Of a stretch of 8,699 nt of DNA, positions 1 to 7,133 are shown one piece after another. The notes under the pieces were generated by a model. That model saw only the letters and a program-made list of their open reading frames with translations, was not told the DNA's origin and did no database searches. Made by a program: the position numbers and the translations under genes. The stretch's first letter is position 1, and each line of letters opens with the position of its first letter. Origin of the DNA: Prevotellaceae bacterium UBA1787 (lineage in GTDB: Bacteria; Bacteroidota; Bacteroidia; Bacteroidales; Bacteroidaceae); contig DCGD01000016.1 in NCBI GenBank assembly GCA_002315195.1, forward strand, positions 1-8,699, read 5' to 3'.

Positions 1-155
1 GGGGGATTTTTCGTTTTTCATCCCCGCCCTTGCATTTCATACTTACGAACCATTATCCATAAGCGTCATGTTTTCGCATTTGTAATTCCAATTGTAAGAA
101 TGGCGTTTTTCAACCACATAATGGTTATGTCGGTGTTCGTGTCTCTGTAATATAC
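1..155. other. Left-edge region with no assignable gene
   Basis: All three plus-strand frames are open from the left edge and stop at 60-62, 83-85 and 148-150. The longest reads 49 codons to a TAA at 148-150, six bases before the terminator hairpin, which would suit the tail of a rightward gene. Its predicted peptide is rich in Phe, Ile, Val and Met and matches no family I recognise. On the minus strand an ATG at 40-38 opens a short frame running off the left edge. I cannot choose between a gene tail, a leftward gene start and non-coding DNA. Confidence 0.25.
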
Positions 156-192
156 AAAAAGTGCGCTTTGCATACACAAAGCGCACTTTTTT
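156..192. terminator. Bidirectional rho-independent terminator
   Basis: Bases 156-170 pair perfectly with 177-191, giving 15 bp around a 6-base loop (171-176). The inner 10 bp contain six G-C pairs. The outer five pairs are A-T, so each strand presents a run of T after the GC-rich stem: six T at 187-192 on the plus strand and five on the minus strand. It lies 15 bases past the stop codon of the leftward hydrolase gene, so it should end that transcript, and it could also end a rightward transcript entering from the left. Confidence 0.9.
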
Positions 193-206
193 AAATAAGT
201 AAGTCA

Positions 207-1589
207 CTAAGGTTTATACGGCTTGTCGTACAGTTTACCCGGTTCGCAGAAATACATTCTTGAGGTTAGCGTGTAAGCTTTTTCTTCACTTATGGGACTC
301 TTGTATTTAGCCATGATGAAGAAAGCCATGCTGCCTTCAGAAGGCATTTTCAAAGTAGTGGATATGTTTTTGTTCCCAACAATTTCAAGCGGCTTGAATT
401 CGGATTTTCTGAAATCTCTGTTTGAAGTATAGGCTTTCCATAGCGTTATTTCTTCTGCAATGTCGCTGCTTTTGACTTTAACAAGCAGTTCATTTCCTTT
501 CTGTTTGACTTTACATTCGAGTTTGGTGTAGGCTTGATGATGAATGGTTTTCCAAAAAAAGTTTTTCAAAGTGTTCATGGCTTCTTTTTTGTCTCCCAGT
601 GAGTGTCCCACGTTGGGATTGTATTTAATACAAGTCTCACCTTTCAGTCCGTATAGATAATTTTTGACGGCGTCGACCGTCCAATATTCATCGTTGGTAC
701 CCATGAGAAGAAGCTTGGGTATTTTAATCTTTTTTCTGTATGAATATGGGTCAATCATGTTTTTCAATTCGTTGCCTTCCGTGTTGCCGAATGCTTCCGT
801 AATGCCCAATTTGACGTAGTCTTGAATTTGTACGCTGTAGTTTCCATAGATGAATTTTTGGTAGGGAACATTTACGGACATGTTCAAGATGTCATTGACG
901 GCGGGTGCAATCGCCTTTATGCGTTTGTCACCGGTGGCAGCCGCCATCCACGAAGTCCAGCCTCGTTTTGAAAATCCGGTAATGAGGAAATTCCGTGGAA
1001 TGATTTTGGCGCGGCTTGTCTTACTGAAATCCTGTACGGCATCCATGGCGCGGATGGCACTCTTTGCCATGGGGAACAGCAATGGCCAAGTATGGTCGCG
1101 GTCTTTCAAAAAATTATGAAACGTTAGCGATACAATTTCGTCTTCATAGAGTCCTTTGAACAAAGGCTGTCTTGGTACTTGCCAAATGATGGCAGTTATG
1201 GCTCGGCAATCCTTGGCTATTTCTGTCATGGCTTGGATGATGTTGTTGTCCCAACCGTGCATGTTCGGTTCTCCATTTTCATTCAGGCTGCCACCCGAAA
1301 CAAAAAGTAGCGCGTCTTCGCAAGTAATGCTATGGGGTACTATGATTTCGACTTCGTGTATCCATGGTATTTCGTGCCATGTTTGCGAAACAAGGCGCAG
1401 ACGGTAAACTTTTACGTCCGTTGTCCGAATGCTGTCAATAGTCTTCCATGCATAGCTGTTGTCGCCATTGTCAATATATCTTTCCAAGGCGTTGGCGGAG
1501 GTGTTTTTGTCGCTGCCGTTGGCAGGCAGGGTGATTACAAGCAGGAAGGGCATACATAAGTTCCGAATGGTTTTAATGTATCGTTTCAT
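207..1589 (-). CDS. PhoPQ-activated pathogenicity-related (PqaA-like) secreted hydrolase
   Basis: This 460-residue protein belongs to the PqaA family (PF10142), an alpha/beta-hydrolase-fold group named for a PhoP/PhoQ-induced Salmonella protein. Its natural substrate is not known. Residues 1-25 form a Sec signal peptide (basic start, hydrophobic LCMPFLLVIT, likely cleavage after PANG), so it should work in the periplasm or outside the cell. Family landmarks are clear: YEDEIVSLTFHNFLKDRD near 148-165, RAMDAVQ at 180-186, and the nucleophile elbow ITGFSKRGWTSW with Ser207. The likely acid is Asp300 in GTNDEYW and the likely base is His329 in NVGHS. A beta-rich C-terminal segment (about 355-460) follows the hydrolase domain. 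The ATG at 1589 is preceded by an AT-rich leader and a -7 box. The stop is TAG, followed by a strong terminator, so the gene is probably transcribed alone. The fold and family are secure; the reaction is not. Confidence 0.9.
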   Translation of the reverse strand: MKRYIKTIRNLCMPFLLVITLPANGSDKNTSANALERYIDNGDNSYAWKTIDSIRTTDVKVYRLRLVSQTWHEIPWIHEVEIIVPHSITCEDALLFVSGGSLNENGEPNMHGWDNNIIQAMTEIAKDCRAITAIIWQVPRQPLFKGLYEDEIVSLTFHNFLKDRDHTWPLLFPMAKSAIRAMDAVQDFSKTSRAKIIPRNFLITGFSKRGWTSWMAAATGDKRIKAIAPAVNDILNMSVNVPYQKFIYGNYSVQIQDYVKLGITEAFGNTEGNELKNMIDPYSYRKKIKIPKLLLMGTNDEYWTVDAVKNYLYGLKGETCIKYNPNVGHSLGDKKEAMNTLKNFFWKTIHHQAYTKLECKVKQKGNELLVKVKSSDIAEEITLWKAYTSNRDFRKSEFKPLEIVGNKNISTTLKMPSEGSMAFFIMAKYKSPISEEKAYTLTSRMYFCEPGKLYDKPYKP

Positions 1590-1617
1590 TTCATGTGTTA
1601 TTTAAATGTTCATCTTA

Positions 1618-1625
1618 CAAAATTA
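1618..1625 (-). promoter_or_regulatory. Bacteroidota -7 promoter box for the PqaA-like gene
   Basis: On the minus strand this reads TAATTTTG, an exact match to TAnnTTTG. It lies 28 bases upstream of the ATG at 1589, which would give a leader of roughly 20 bases. I found no convincing TTTG at the usual -33 position, so the promoter may be weak or may need an activator. Confidence 0.5.
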
Positions 1626-1732
1626 TGAAATCAGGTTGAATTGATGCGGCTTGGAATTTCAATTTCTTTGGATTAAAAACATCGCGGTTTCAAAATTTTT
1701 TCATTGCGGTTTATTTTATAGGGCAAATGTAC

Positions 1733-1740
1733 TATATTTG
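1733..1740 (+). promoter_or_regulatory. Bacteroidota -7 promoter box for the mscS-led cluster
   Basis: TATATTTG matches TAnnTTTG exactly, and the surrounding bases (GCAAATGTACTATATTTGC) resemble many Bacteroides promoters. A TTTA at 1710-1713, 19 bases upstream, is a near match to the -33 TTTG element. Transcription should start near 1747, only about 15 bases before the ATG at 1762. This box therefore also helps to fix the start of the channel gene. Confidence 0.65.
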
Positions 1741-1761
1741 CATTATCAACAAGAGATAGAA

Positions 1762-2688
1762 ATGACAATGTACGCATGGTTTATGACTTTACTTGCTACA
1801 GTAGAGGGAAATGACAGCACGGCAGCCATGGCAAAGGCTATCGTCCGTGACATAGCATCAGGCGAGGGCTTGGACCGAGTGACGATGCTTTTGAAGCAGT
1901 TGTTTGACTGGATGGTCAATATGGGTGGTCGTGTATTGGCGGCCTTGGTCATATTCATCATTGGTCGCTTTATCATCAAAGTGGTTGATGCCTTGCTGCA
2001 GAAATTGATGAACAGGCGCTCCGTCGATGTTGGAGTTACGTCTTTTCTGCGTAGTTTTATCAAAACAGTGCTGATGTTGTTGCTGATTGTAAGCATCATC
2101 AGTAAATTGGGTATTGAAACCACATCTTTTGCCGCCTTGCTGGCTTCGTTTGGCGTGGCCGTTGGTATGGCGATGTCGGGAAACCTTTCAAATTTTGTCG
2201 GTGGAATGCTCATATTGATATTCAAGCCGTATCGTGTCGGTGAAACCATAGAGGTGAATGGGCAAGAAGGTGTAGTCGTGTCCATTGAAGTGTTCCATAC
2301 GGTGATACGAACGGCGGCCGGCTTGCATGTCTATATGTCAAACGGCATGATGAGTACGGCGACGGTGAAAAATTTCAGTCGTGATGACAATAGACGTTTG
2401 GACATCACCGTAGGTGTTGAATATGGCGAAAACATCGACAAAGTGGAAAAGGTGTTGTTGGAATTGCTCAGGGAGGATGGGCGCATTCAGAGCCAACCCG
2501 CCGCTCCCGTCGTTCTCCTTGCCGCTTTGTCTTCCAGCAGTGTTGACGTGTGTTTGCGGTTTTGGGTAAAGAAAGAGGATTACTGGGACGTGAAGTTTGA
2601 TGTCAACAGACGCATATACGACCGTTTCAATATGGAAGGCATTTCATTCCCATATCCGCAATTGACGATACATAAAAGCAACGAATGA
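1762..2688 (+). CDS. mscS: MscS-family small-conductance mechanosensitive channel
   Basis: The 308-residue product is close in size to E. coli MscS (286 residues). MscS channels sit in the inner membrane and open under tension to release solutes during hypo-osmotic shock. Hydrophobic helices lie near residues 56-76 (TM1) and 96-115 (TM2). The pore helix TM3 spans about 122-155 and holds the Gly/Ala/Ser-rich lining ASFGVAVGMAMSGNLSNFVGG, then FKPYRVGETIEVNGQEG entering the beta domain. The C-terminal alpha/beta domain ends in the usual FPYPQ. The common PNG after the beta domain reads SNG (193-195) here. The frame is open upstream to a TTG at 1651, but that start would lie before the promoter box at 1733-1740. 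ATG 1762 is preferred, and an alternative ATG lies at 1768. It leads the rightward cluster, with 12 bases to the next gene. Confidence 0.92.
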   Translation: MTMYAWFMTLLATVEGNDSTAAMAKAIVRDIASGEGLDRVTMLLKQLFDWMVNMGGRVLAALVIFIIGRFIIKVVDALLQKLMNRRSVDVGVTSFLRSFIKTVLMLLLIVSIISKLGIETTSFAALLASFGVAVGMAMSGNLSNFVGGMLILIFKPYRVGETIEVNGQEGVVVSIEVFHTVIRTAAGLHVYMSNGMMSTATVKNFSRDDNRRLDITVGVEYGENIDKVEKVLLELLREDGRIQSQPAAPVVLLAALSSSSVDVCLRFWVKKEDYWDVKFDVNRRIYDRFNMEGISFPYPQLTIHKSNE

Positions 2689-2700
2689 TATTTAGGCAGA

Positions 2701-3765
2701 ATGGCACGAATTTTGGCAATAAGGTTTTCAGCATTTGGTGACGTGGCCATGACCGTCCCGGTTTTGGCTTCGTTTGCCGCAGCATATCCTGAACATGAGA
2801 TAGTGGTATTGAGTCGTAGTTTTGTAGCGCCGTTGTTTGCGTACATGCCGTCCAATGTGTATTTTCATGGAGTGAACCTAAAAGATTACGTTGGGATTTG
2901 CGGCTTGCATCGGCTGTTCAAGGAATTGGGCGCGAAGTACCATTTTGATTATGTCTGCGACTTGCATGACGTGCTGCGTTCAAAATACCTTCGATGTGGC
3001 TTTTGGCTGACGGGTGTCAAGGTGGCGCACGTTCGCAAGGGGCGTTTGGAGAAAAGAAAATTGGTGAAATCCAGCAATAAAGTTTTGGTATCGTTGAAAC
3101 CGATGATTAACCGTTACGCGGAGGTTTTTGTGAAATTGGGCTTTCCTTTCGAAATAGACAACACATGGTCACTATTCAAGGAGGTCAACAGCAAAGGACT
3201 CTTGGCGGAACTGGCTCATGACGACCATTTTTTCCATTCTTTTTTGGAAGAAAATACACATCGCATCGGCATCGCACCCTTTGCGCAACATGGAGGCAAA
3301 ATCTATCCATTGGAAAGTATGCGGCAGGTAATCCAAGAGTTGGACAAAATGTCGGATACGCAAATTTATTTGTTTGGGGCGGGGAAGGAAGAACAGGCTT
3401 GGTGTGAGCAAGTGGCCGGGAAAATGCAGCGTGTCACCTCGTTGGTTGGCCGTTATAAACTACATGAAGAACTTTTGATGATGAGTCGTCTTGACGTAAT
3501 GCTCACAATGGACTCCGCCAATATGCATTTGGCTTCATTGTGCGGTATTCCCACTGTATCCATTTGGGGTGCCACTCACCCATACGCGGGCTTTCAGGGC
3601 TTCCAACACAAGGACAGTGTATGCGTCCAATTGGACTTGGATTGCCGGCCTTGTTCCGTCTATGGAAACAAAGCCTGCAAAAATCGTTCAAGAATGGCTT
3701 GCATGAATGGAATTTTGCCCGGGAAGGTGGTGGAGACAATAAAACGAAAATTAGCATCTAAATAA
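2701..3765 (+). CDS. Glycosyltransferase family 9 (ADP-heptose:LPS heptosyltransferase-like)
   Basis: This 354-residue cytoplasmic or membrane-associated enzyme has the two Rossmann-like halves of GT9, the WaaC/WaaF family that transfers heptose from ADP-heptose to the LPS inner core. The N-terminal half opens with ILAIRFSAFGDVAMTVPV, whose Asp14 matches the conserved acceptor-side Asp of the family. Further on are DYVCDLHDVLRSKYLR (83-98) and a basic stretch at 112-123. The C-terminal half begins at RIGIAPFAQHGGK (188-200), which contacts nucleotide sugar in relatives, then LFGAGKEE (224-231) and the sugar-nucleotide motif around MDSANMHLASLCGIPTV (270-286, Asp270), followed by WGATHP. The tail is Cys-rich (C308, C315, C318, C326, C334). 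The sugar and acceptor cannot be named from sequence. It lies 12 bases after the channel gene and 7 before the tricorn gene, so co-transcription is likely. Confidence 0.9.
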   Translation: MARILAIRFSAFGDVAMTVPVLASFAAAYPEHEIVVLSRSFVAPLFAYMPSNVYFHGVNLKDYVGICGLHRLFKELGAKYHFDYVCDLHDVLRSKYLRCGFWLTGVKVAHVRKGRLEKRKLVKSSNKVLVSLKPMINRYAEVFVKLGFPFEIDNTWSLFKEVNSKGLLAELAHDDHFFHSFLEENTHRIGIAPFAQHGGKIYPLESMRQVIQELDKMSDTQIYLFGAGKEEQAWCEQVAGKMQRVTSLVGRYKLHEELLMMSRLDVMLTMDSANMHLASLCGIPTVSIWGATHPYAGFQGFQHKDSVCVQLDLDCRPCSVYGNKACKNRSRMACMNGILPGKVVETIKRKLASK

Positions 3766-3772
3766 AAATCCA

Positions 3773-4630
3773 ATGAGAAAGTTAGGTCTTGTGTTAATGG
3801 CATGGTTGATAAACAGCGCGGCAGGCCATGCCGTAGTAGGGAACACCGCTTCGTGGTTTCGAAATGGCGTTATTTCTCCTGATGGGAAAATGATTGCATT
3901 CTCATACAAGGGAGACATCTATACCGTTCCCGTAGTTGGTGGCATGTCAACACGTTTGACGACCAACCCGGCCTATGATGGTTACCCGTGTTGGTCACCG
4001 GATGGAGAACGCATAGCATTTTCTTCTGATCGTTTTGGAGGGTTCGATGTTTTCGTAATCTCAAAGAACGGAGGTGCTCCTCAGCGATTGACCACCAACT
4101 CCGCCAACGAAATAGTGCAGACATTTCTTGACAACGAGCACGTCCTATATACTTCATCGTATATGAACACCAGGAATGATTTGTTCTTTCCCGGAAATTT
4201 CAGTCAAGTTTACAGCGTGGACATTCATGGGGCGCGTCCGTTTTTGTTTTCCGCCATGCCAATGGAAAATATTTCCATCAACAAGGCCGGTCAAATGTTG
4301 TTTCACAACAACAAAGGCTATGAAGACAAATGGCGCAAACATCACCGTTCTCCCATTACGCGCGACTTGTTCCTGACCAAGGCGGAGACTGAAAACCGTA
4401 CGTTCAAACAGTTGACGACAGACAACGCTGAAAACCGGAACGCTGTTTGGACGGAAACCGGAAAGGGTTATTATTACTTGAGCGAGGCGGATGGGACATT
4501 CAATGTCTTTAAGGTGGAAAACATAGGTGAAAAACCCGTTCAGGTGACGAATTACAAAAATCACCCTGTCCGATATCTTTCCATTTCCAACGATGGCACG
4601 ATTTGCTACTCCTGGGATGGTAATTTCTAA
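3773..4630 (+). CDS. Tricorn homologue, N-terminal fragment (signal peptide and first propeller)
   Basis: This is the 285-residue portion before the TAA. Residues 1-20 form a signal peptide (MRKLGLVLMAWLINSAAG, likely cleavage near GHA). Propeller strands of the TolB/PD40 type follow: ISPDGKMIAFSYKGDIYTV (34-52) and WSPDGERIAFSSDRFGGFDV (74-93), each followed by a Gly-Gly turn and a RLTTN repeat. The tricorn-specific GYEDKWRKHHRSPITRDLF is at 182-200. The fragment ends mid-blade at CYSWDGNF. Alone it would have the export signal and part of the six-bladed propeller but no catalytic domain, so it is unlikely to be active and may not fold. It starts 7 bases after the glycosyltransferase gene. 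Confidence 0.8.
   Translation: MRKLGLVLMAWLINSAAGHAVVGNTASWFRNGVISPDGKMIAFSYKGDIYTVPVVGGMSTRLTTNPAYDGYPCWSPDGERIAFSSDRFGGFDVFVISKNGGAPQRLTTNSANEIVQTFLDNEHVLYTSSYMNTRNDLFFPGNFSQVYSVDIHGARPFLFSAMPMENISINKAGQMLFHNNKGYEDKWRKHHRSPITRDLFLTKAETENRTFKQLTTDNAENRNAVWTETGKGYYYLSEADGTFNVFKVENIGEKPVQVTNYKNHPVRYLSISNDGTICYSWDGNF
4628..4630 (+). other. In-frame premature TAA stop in the tricorn gene
   Basis: The frame reads GAT GGT AAT TTC TAA ATA CAA AAA CCG GGA. In the same gene, equivalent propeller strands read KGDIYTV and EGDIYTT, so the stop occupies the aromatic position where Tyr is expected. A single third-base change of TAT or TAC to TAA would produce it. Confidence 0.85.
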
Positions 4631-4666
4631 ATACAAAAACCGGGAGGAAAGAGCCAGAAAGTAAAT

Positions 4667-7057
4667 GTGGACATCCTGACGGACGAGACGGAGGAATACA
4701 CATCTCCTTATTACGTTTCGGGCGGGGTTCAGGTAATCGCCGTATCGAAAGATGAAAAAGAGGTGGCATTCGTGGTGGAAGGTGACATATACACCACGGT
4801 GATGGATTATGCAACCACAAAACGATTGACAAATACCCCCGAAGAAGAAGCCAATCCGACCATAAGTCCTGATGGACGGACAATTGTATTCGCATCAGAA
4901 CGCGGTGGGACGTGGAATTTGTATGCGCAGTCTTTGGTCAATCCTGAAGAAAACCGTTTCACATATGCCACGGATGTGAAGGAAACGCCACTGCTTGAAG
5001 GCAAGGAATCCTATACCTTGCCGAAATATTCCCCTGATGGTGGAAAGATAGCTTTTCTTGCCAATCGTACGGAAATTCGTGTTTATGACGTCAAGAAAAA
5101 ATCCGTGCATGTGGTGTTGCCCGGCAAACATAATTTTTCAAATACCGATGGAGATGTTAAATACGAATGGTCCCCGGACAGCCGGTGGATACTGACGACG
5201 TCGATAGACAGGGGAGGTTGGAACAATCCGGATGTTGTTGTCGTCAGCGTGGATGGAAAAAAAGTGGTGAACCTGACCAATAGCGGCTATTCAGACACCG
5301 CGCCGCAATGGGCTTTGGGTGGCAAGGCGGTCGTATGGAAAAGTGACCGCGCCGGCTACCGCAGTCATGGAAGTTGGGGGGCGGAAAATGACGGTTATGT
5401 CATGTTTCTTGATCGAAAGGCATGGAATCTCTCCAACTTGAACAAGGAGGATCGTGCGCTCTATGAGGAACGGCTGAAGGCCAACGCAGATACGACTGCA
5501 AAAGCCGGAGACAAAAAAACAGGCAAGGCTGACAAGAAAAAAGAATCCGCCGAAGACAAGAAAAAAAATGAAAAGGCGGAAAACAAAGAAACATCAGATA
5601 CGCTCAAAATGGACTTTGAAGATTGTGACCAAAGGGCGAAACGCCTGACCGTTCATTCTTCGCGAATGGGCTACAACTATCTGTCACCCGATGGAAAGAA
5701 ATTCTACTATGTGTCCGCATACGAAGGAGGTTATGATTTGTGGGTTCATGACCTCGAGGAAGGTTCCACGCGCATACTTGTCAAAGGTTTGGGCGGGTCG
5801 GATTTCATACCTGACGCCAAGGGAGAAAACCTGTACATCTATGGAGGGTCCATACGAAAACTTACGCTCGCCAATGGCGCGATTAAAAATATTCAGTTCA
5901 GTGCGGAGCGGGATGGAGAAAACGCAGCCGAAAGGGAATACATTTATGACCATTGTGTCAATCAGTTGAAAGCGCGTTTTTGTGACGTGAATTATCATGG
6001 TGTTGATTTTGAGGCGTTGGCCGAACATTATCGTCATTTCCTCCCGAACATCAACAATAAACTTGATTTGAGTGAAATGGTCAGTGAATTGCTGGGTGAA
6101 CTGAATTGCTCCCACACCGGGCTTAAATACAGCGTCAACAACAATGCACCAAAGACCGCTCAATTGGGTGCTTTCTTTGATGAAACATACAAGGGAGATG
6201 GCTTGAAAATACAAGAAATTCTTTTCGGCGGGCCTTTGGACCTGCCCGATGGGAAAATAAAGGAAGACTACATCGTCAAGGAGATTGACCACAAGAAAGT
6301 GGAAGCAGGCAAGGATTATTTCCCCTTGCTGTATGGAAAAGCAGGCAAATGGGTACTCTTGACCATTGCCGATGTAAAAGGGAAAACATTTGAAACGTAT
6401 GTCAAGCCCGTTTCTTCAAGTACCGTGGTGGAATTGCTGTACAGACGTTGGGTGAAACGTTGCGAAGATTTCACGGAAACGTATTCAAAGGGACAGGTTG
6501 CATATATCCACGTCAGAAAAATGGATAGTCAGAGTTTCCGTGACCTCTACTCGAAACTTCTTGGAAAATACAGGAACTACAAAGCCGTAGTCATTGATGA
6601 CCGCCATAACGGAGGTGGTTGGCTGCATGAGGATTTGGGTGTCCTGTTGAGTGGGGAACAGTTCCAAACATTTTCCTCAAGAGGGCAATATTTGGGAATA
6701 GACCCCTTCAACCGTTGGACAAAACCGTCCTGCGTCCTAATGTGTGAAAATTGTTATTCCAACGCCCATGGCTTTCCAATGATGTATAAAACACTTAAAT
6801 TGGGCAAACTTGTGGGTACACCCATGGCGGGAACGATGACCGCGGTGTGGTGGGAAGGCGTAGATCAAAATTTAAAGTGTGGCATTCCACAGATACTTTG
6901 CGTTGACAACAATGGCATACCCGCCGAGAACCAACAACTGAATCCCGATGTTTTTGTAGAAAATACGCCCGAACAGATGTTGAGGGGCGAGGATGCCCAA
7001 TTGAAGCGCGCCATTGACTTGATGTTGGAAACCATCAAGGATGTTTCCACGAAATAG
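4667..7057 (+). CDS. Tricorn homologue, C-terminal fragment with protease domain
   Basis: The frame continues in phase after the stop. If translated alone, the nearest possible starts are GTG 4667 and ATG 4802. The product (up to 796 residues) lacks a signal peptide and would stay in the cytoplasm. It holds the end of the first propeller (ISPDGRTIVFASERGGTWNL), the second propeller (SPDGGKIAFLANR onward), a Lys/Glu linker, another propeller strand (LSPDGKKFYYVS), the helical C1 domain (around DFEALAEHYRHFLP), a PDZ domain (about 6160-6390) and the C2 protease domain. Catalytic residues are Ser-His in LNCSHTG (6110-6115), the nucleophile Ser in CYSNAHGFP (6758-6760) and Glu in AENQQLNPD (6926-6928). 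The NGGGWLHEDL loop is intact. The residue after the nucleophile is Asn, where tricorn usually has Asp. Independent function is doubtful. Confidence 0.8.
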   Translation: MDILTDETEEYTSPYYVSGGVQVIAVSKDEKEVAFVVEGDIYTTVMDYATTKRLTNTPEEEANPTISPDGRTIVFASERGGTWNLYAQSLVNPEENRFTYATDVKETPLLEGKESYTLPKYSPDGGKIAFLANRTEIRVYDVKKKSVHVVLPGKHNFSNTDGDVKYEWSPDSRWILTTSIDRGGWNNPDVVVVSVDGKKVVNLTNSGYSDTAPQWALGGKAVVWKSDRAGYRSHGSWGAENDGYVMFLDRKAWNLSNLNKEDRALYEERLKANADTTAKAGDKKTGKADKKKESAEDKKKNEKAENKETSDTLKMDFEDCDQRAKRLTVHSSRMGYNYLSPDGKKFYYVSAYEGGYDLWVHDLEEGSTRILVKGLGGSDFIPDAKGENLYIYGGSIRKLTLANGAIKNIQFSAERDGENAAEREYIYDHCVNQLKARFCDVNYHGVDFEALAEHYRHFLPNINNKLDLSEMVSELLGELNCSHTGLKYSVNNNAPKTAQLGAFFDETYKGDGLKIQEILFGGPLDLPDGKIKEDYIVKEIDHKKVEAGKDYFPLLYGKAGKWVLLTIADVKGKTFETYVKPVSSSTVVELLYRRWVKRCEDFTETYSKGQVAYIHVRKMDSQSFRDLYSKLLGKYRNYKAVVIDDRHNGGGWLHEDLGVLLSGEQFQTFSSRGQYLGIDPFNRWTKPSCVLMCENCYSNAHGFPMMYKTLKLGKLVGTPMAGTMTAVWWEGVDQNLKCGIPQILCVDNNGIPAENQQLNPDVFVENTPEQMLRGEDAQLKRAIDLMLETIKDVSTK
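5501..5590 (+). repeat. Lys/Glu-rich low-complexity linker within the tricorn gene
   Basis: About 30 codons (577-606 of the full frame) encode mostly Lys, Glu, Asp and Ala, with repeats of the DKKK type. The stretch joins propeller segments and is probably a flexible, charged loop. Similar charged insertions occur in other Bacteroidota tricorn homologues. The DNA is A-rich, including A8 at 5561-5568. Confidence 0.7.
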
Positions 7058-7133
7058 GTCCAAACCAAAGAATTATTGGTTTTTCATCGTTAAGGTATTT
7101 ACATGCAAATACGGTAAAAGAGTGAGGTGTGTT

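Larger units (their letters stand above)
3773..7057 (+). pseudogene. Periplasmic tricorn protease homologue interrupted by one in-frame stop
   Basis: Read in one frame, this region is 1,094 codons plus a TAG stop, close to the usual length of Bacteroidota tricorn homologues (about 1,080-1,100). Only codon 286 (TAA, 4628-4630) breaks it; there is no frameshift. The whole would be a signal peptide, two beta-propellers, a helical C1 domain, a PDZ domain and a C2 serine protease domain related to S41 peptidases. Tricorn enzymes degrade peptides to short products, and in Bacteroidota they are exported to the periplasm. The tetrad residues, numbered with the stop as 286, are Ser780-His781, Ser996 and Glu1052, all present. 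An intact frame both before and after the stop suggests a recent mutation, a population variant or a base-call error rather than an old decayed gene. The two halves are described separately below. Confidence 0.75.

Noticed and set aside
1651..1761. N-terminal extension of the MscS channel from TTG 1651
   Set aside because: It would begin upstream of the best promoter box, uses a rare start codon, and adds 37 residues unlike the family.
4643..4669. GGAGGAAA at 4643-4650 before GTG 4667 as a ribosome binding site restarting translation of the tricorn C-terminal half
   Set aside because: The spacing from GGAGG to GTG is about 19 bases, too long for a normal site. The bases also encode the conserved-looking turn KPGGK, and Bacteroidota rarely rely on Shine-Dalgarno pairing. 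Restart cannot be excluded but is not supported.
5684..6292. 202-codon open frame on the minus strand
   Set aside because: It lies antisense within the tricorn protease domain, has no recognisable motifs and no promoter, and reflects codon bias on the plus strand.
3773..7057. Alternative genetic code in which TAA is read as an amino acid
   Set aside because: TAA ends the glycosyltransferase gene (3763-3765) and the EEP gene (8007-8009), and TGA and TAG are also used as stops in this window.
7062..7084. Hairpin AAACCAA / TTGGTTT followed by T bases, as a terminator after the tricorn gene
   Set aside because: The stem is only 7 bp with two G-C pairs and a 7-base loop. It is too weak to call a terminator, and the following genes have no clear promoter of their own.
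7041..7133. Upstream ATG at 7041 as the start of the EEP protein
   Set aside because: It overlaps the end of the tricorn frame and adds 31 mostly basic or polar residues before an evident signal peptide that begins at ATG 7134.
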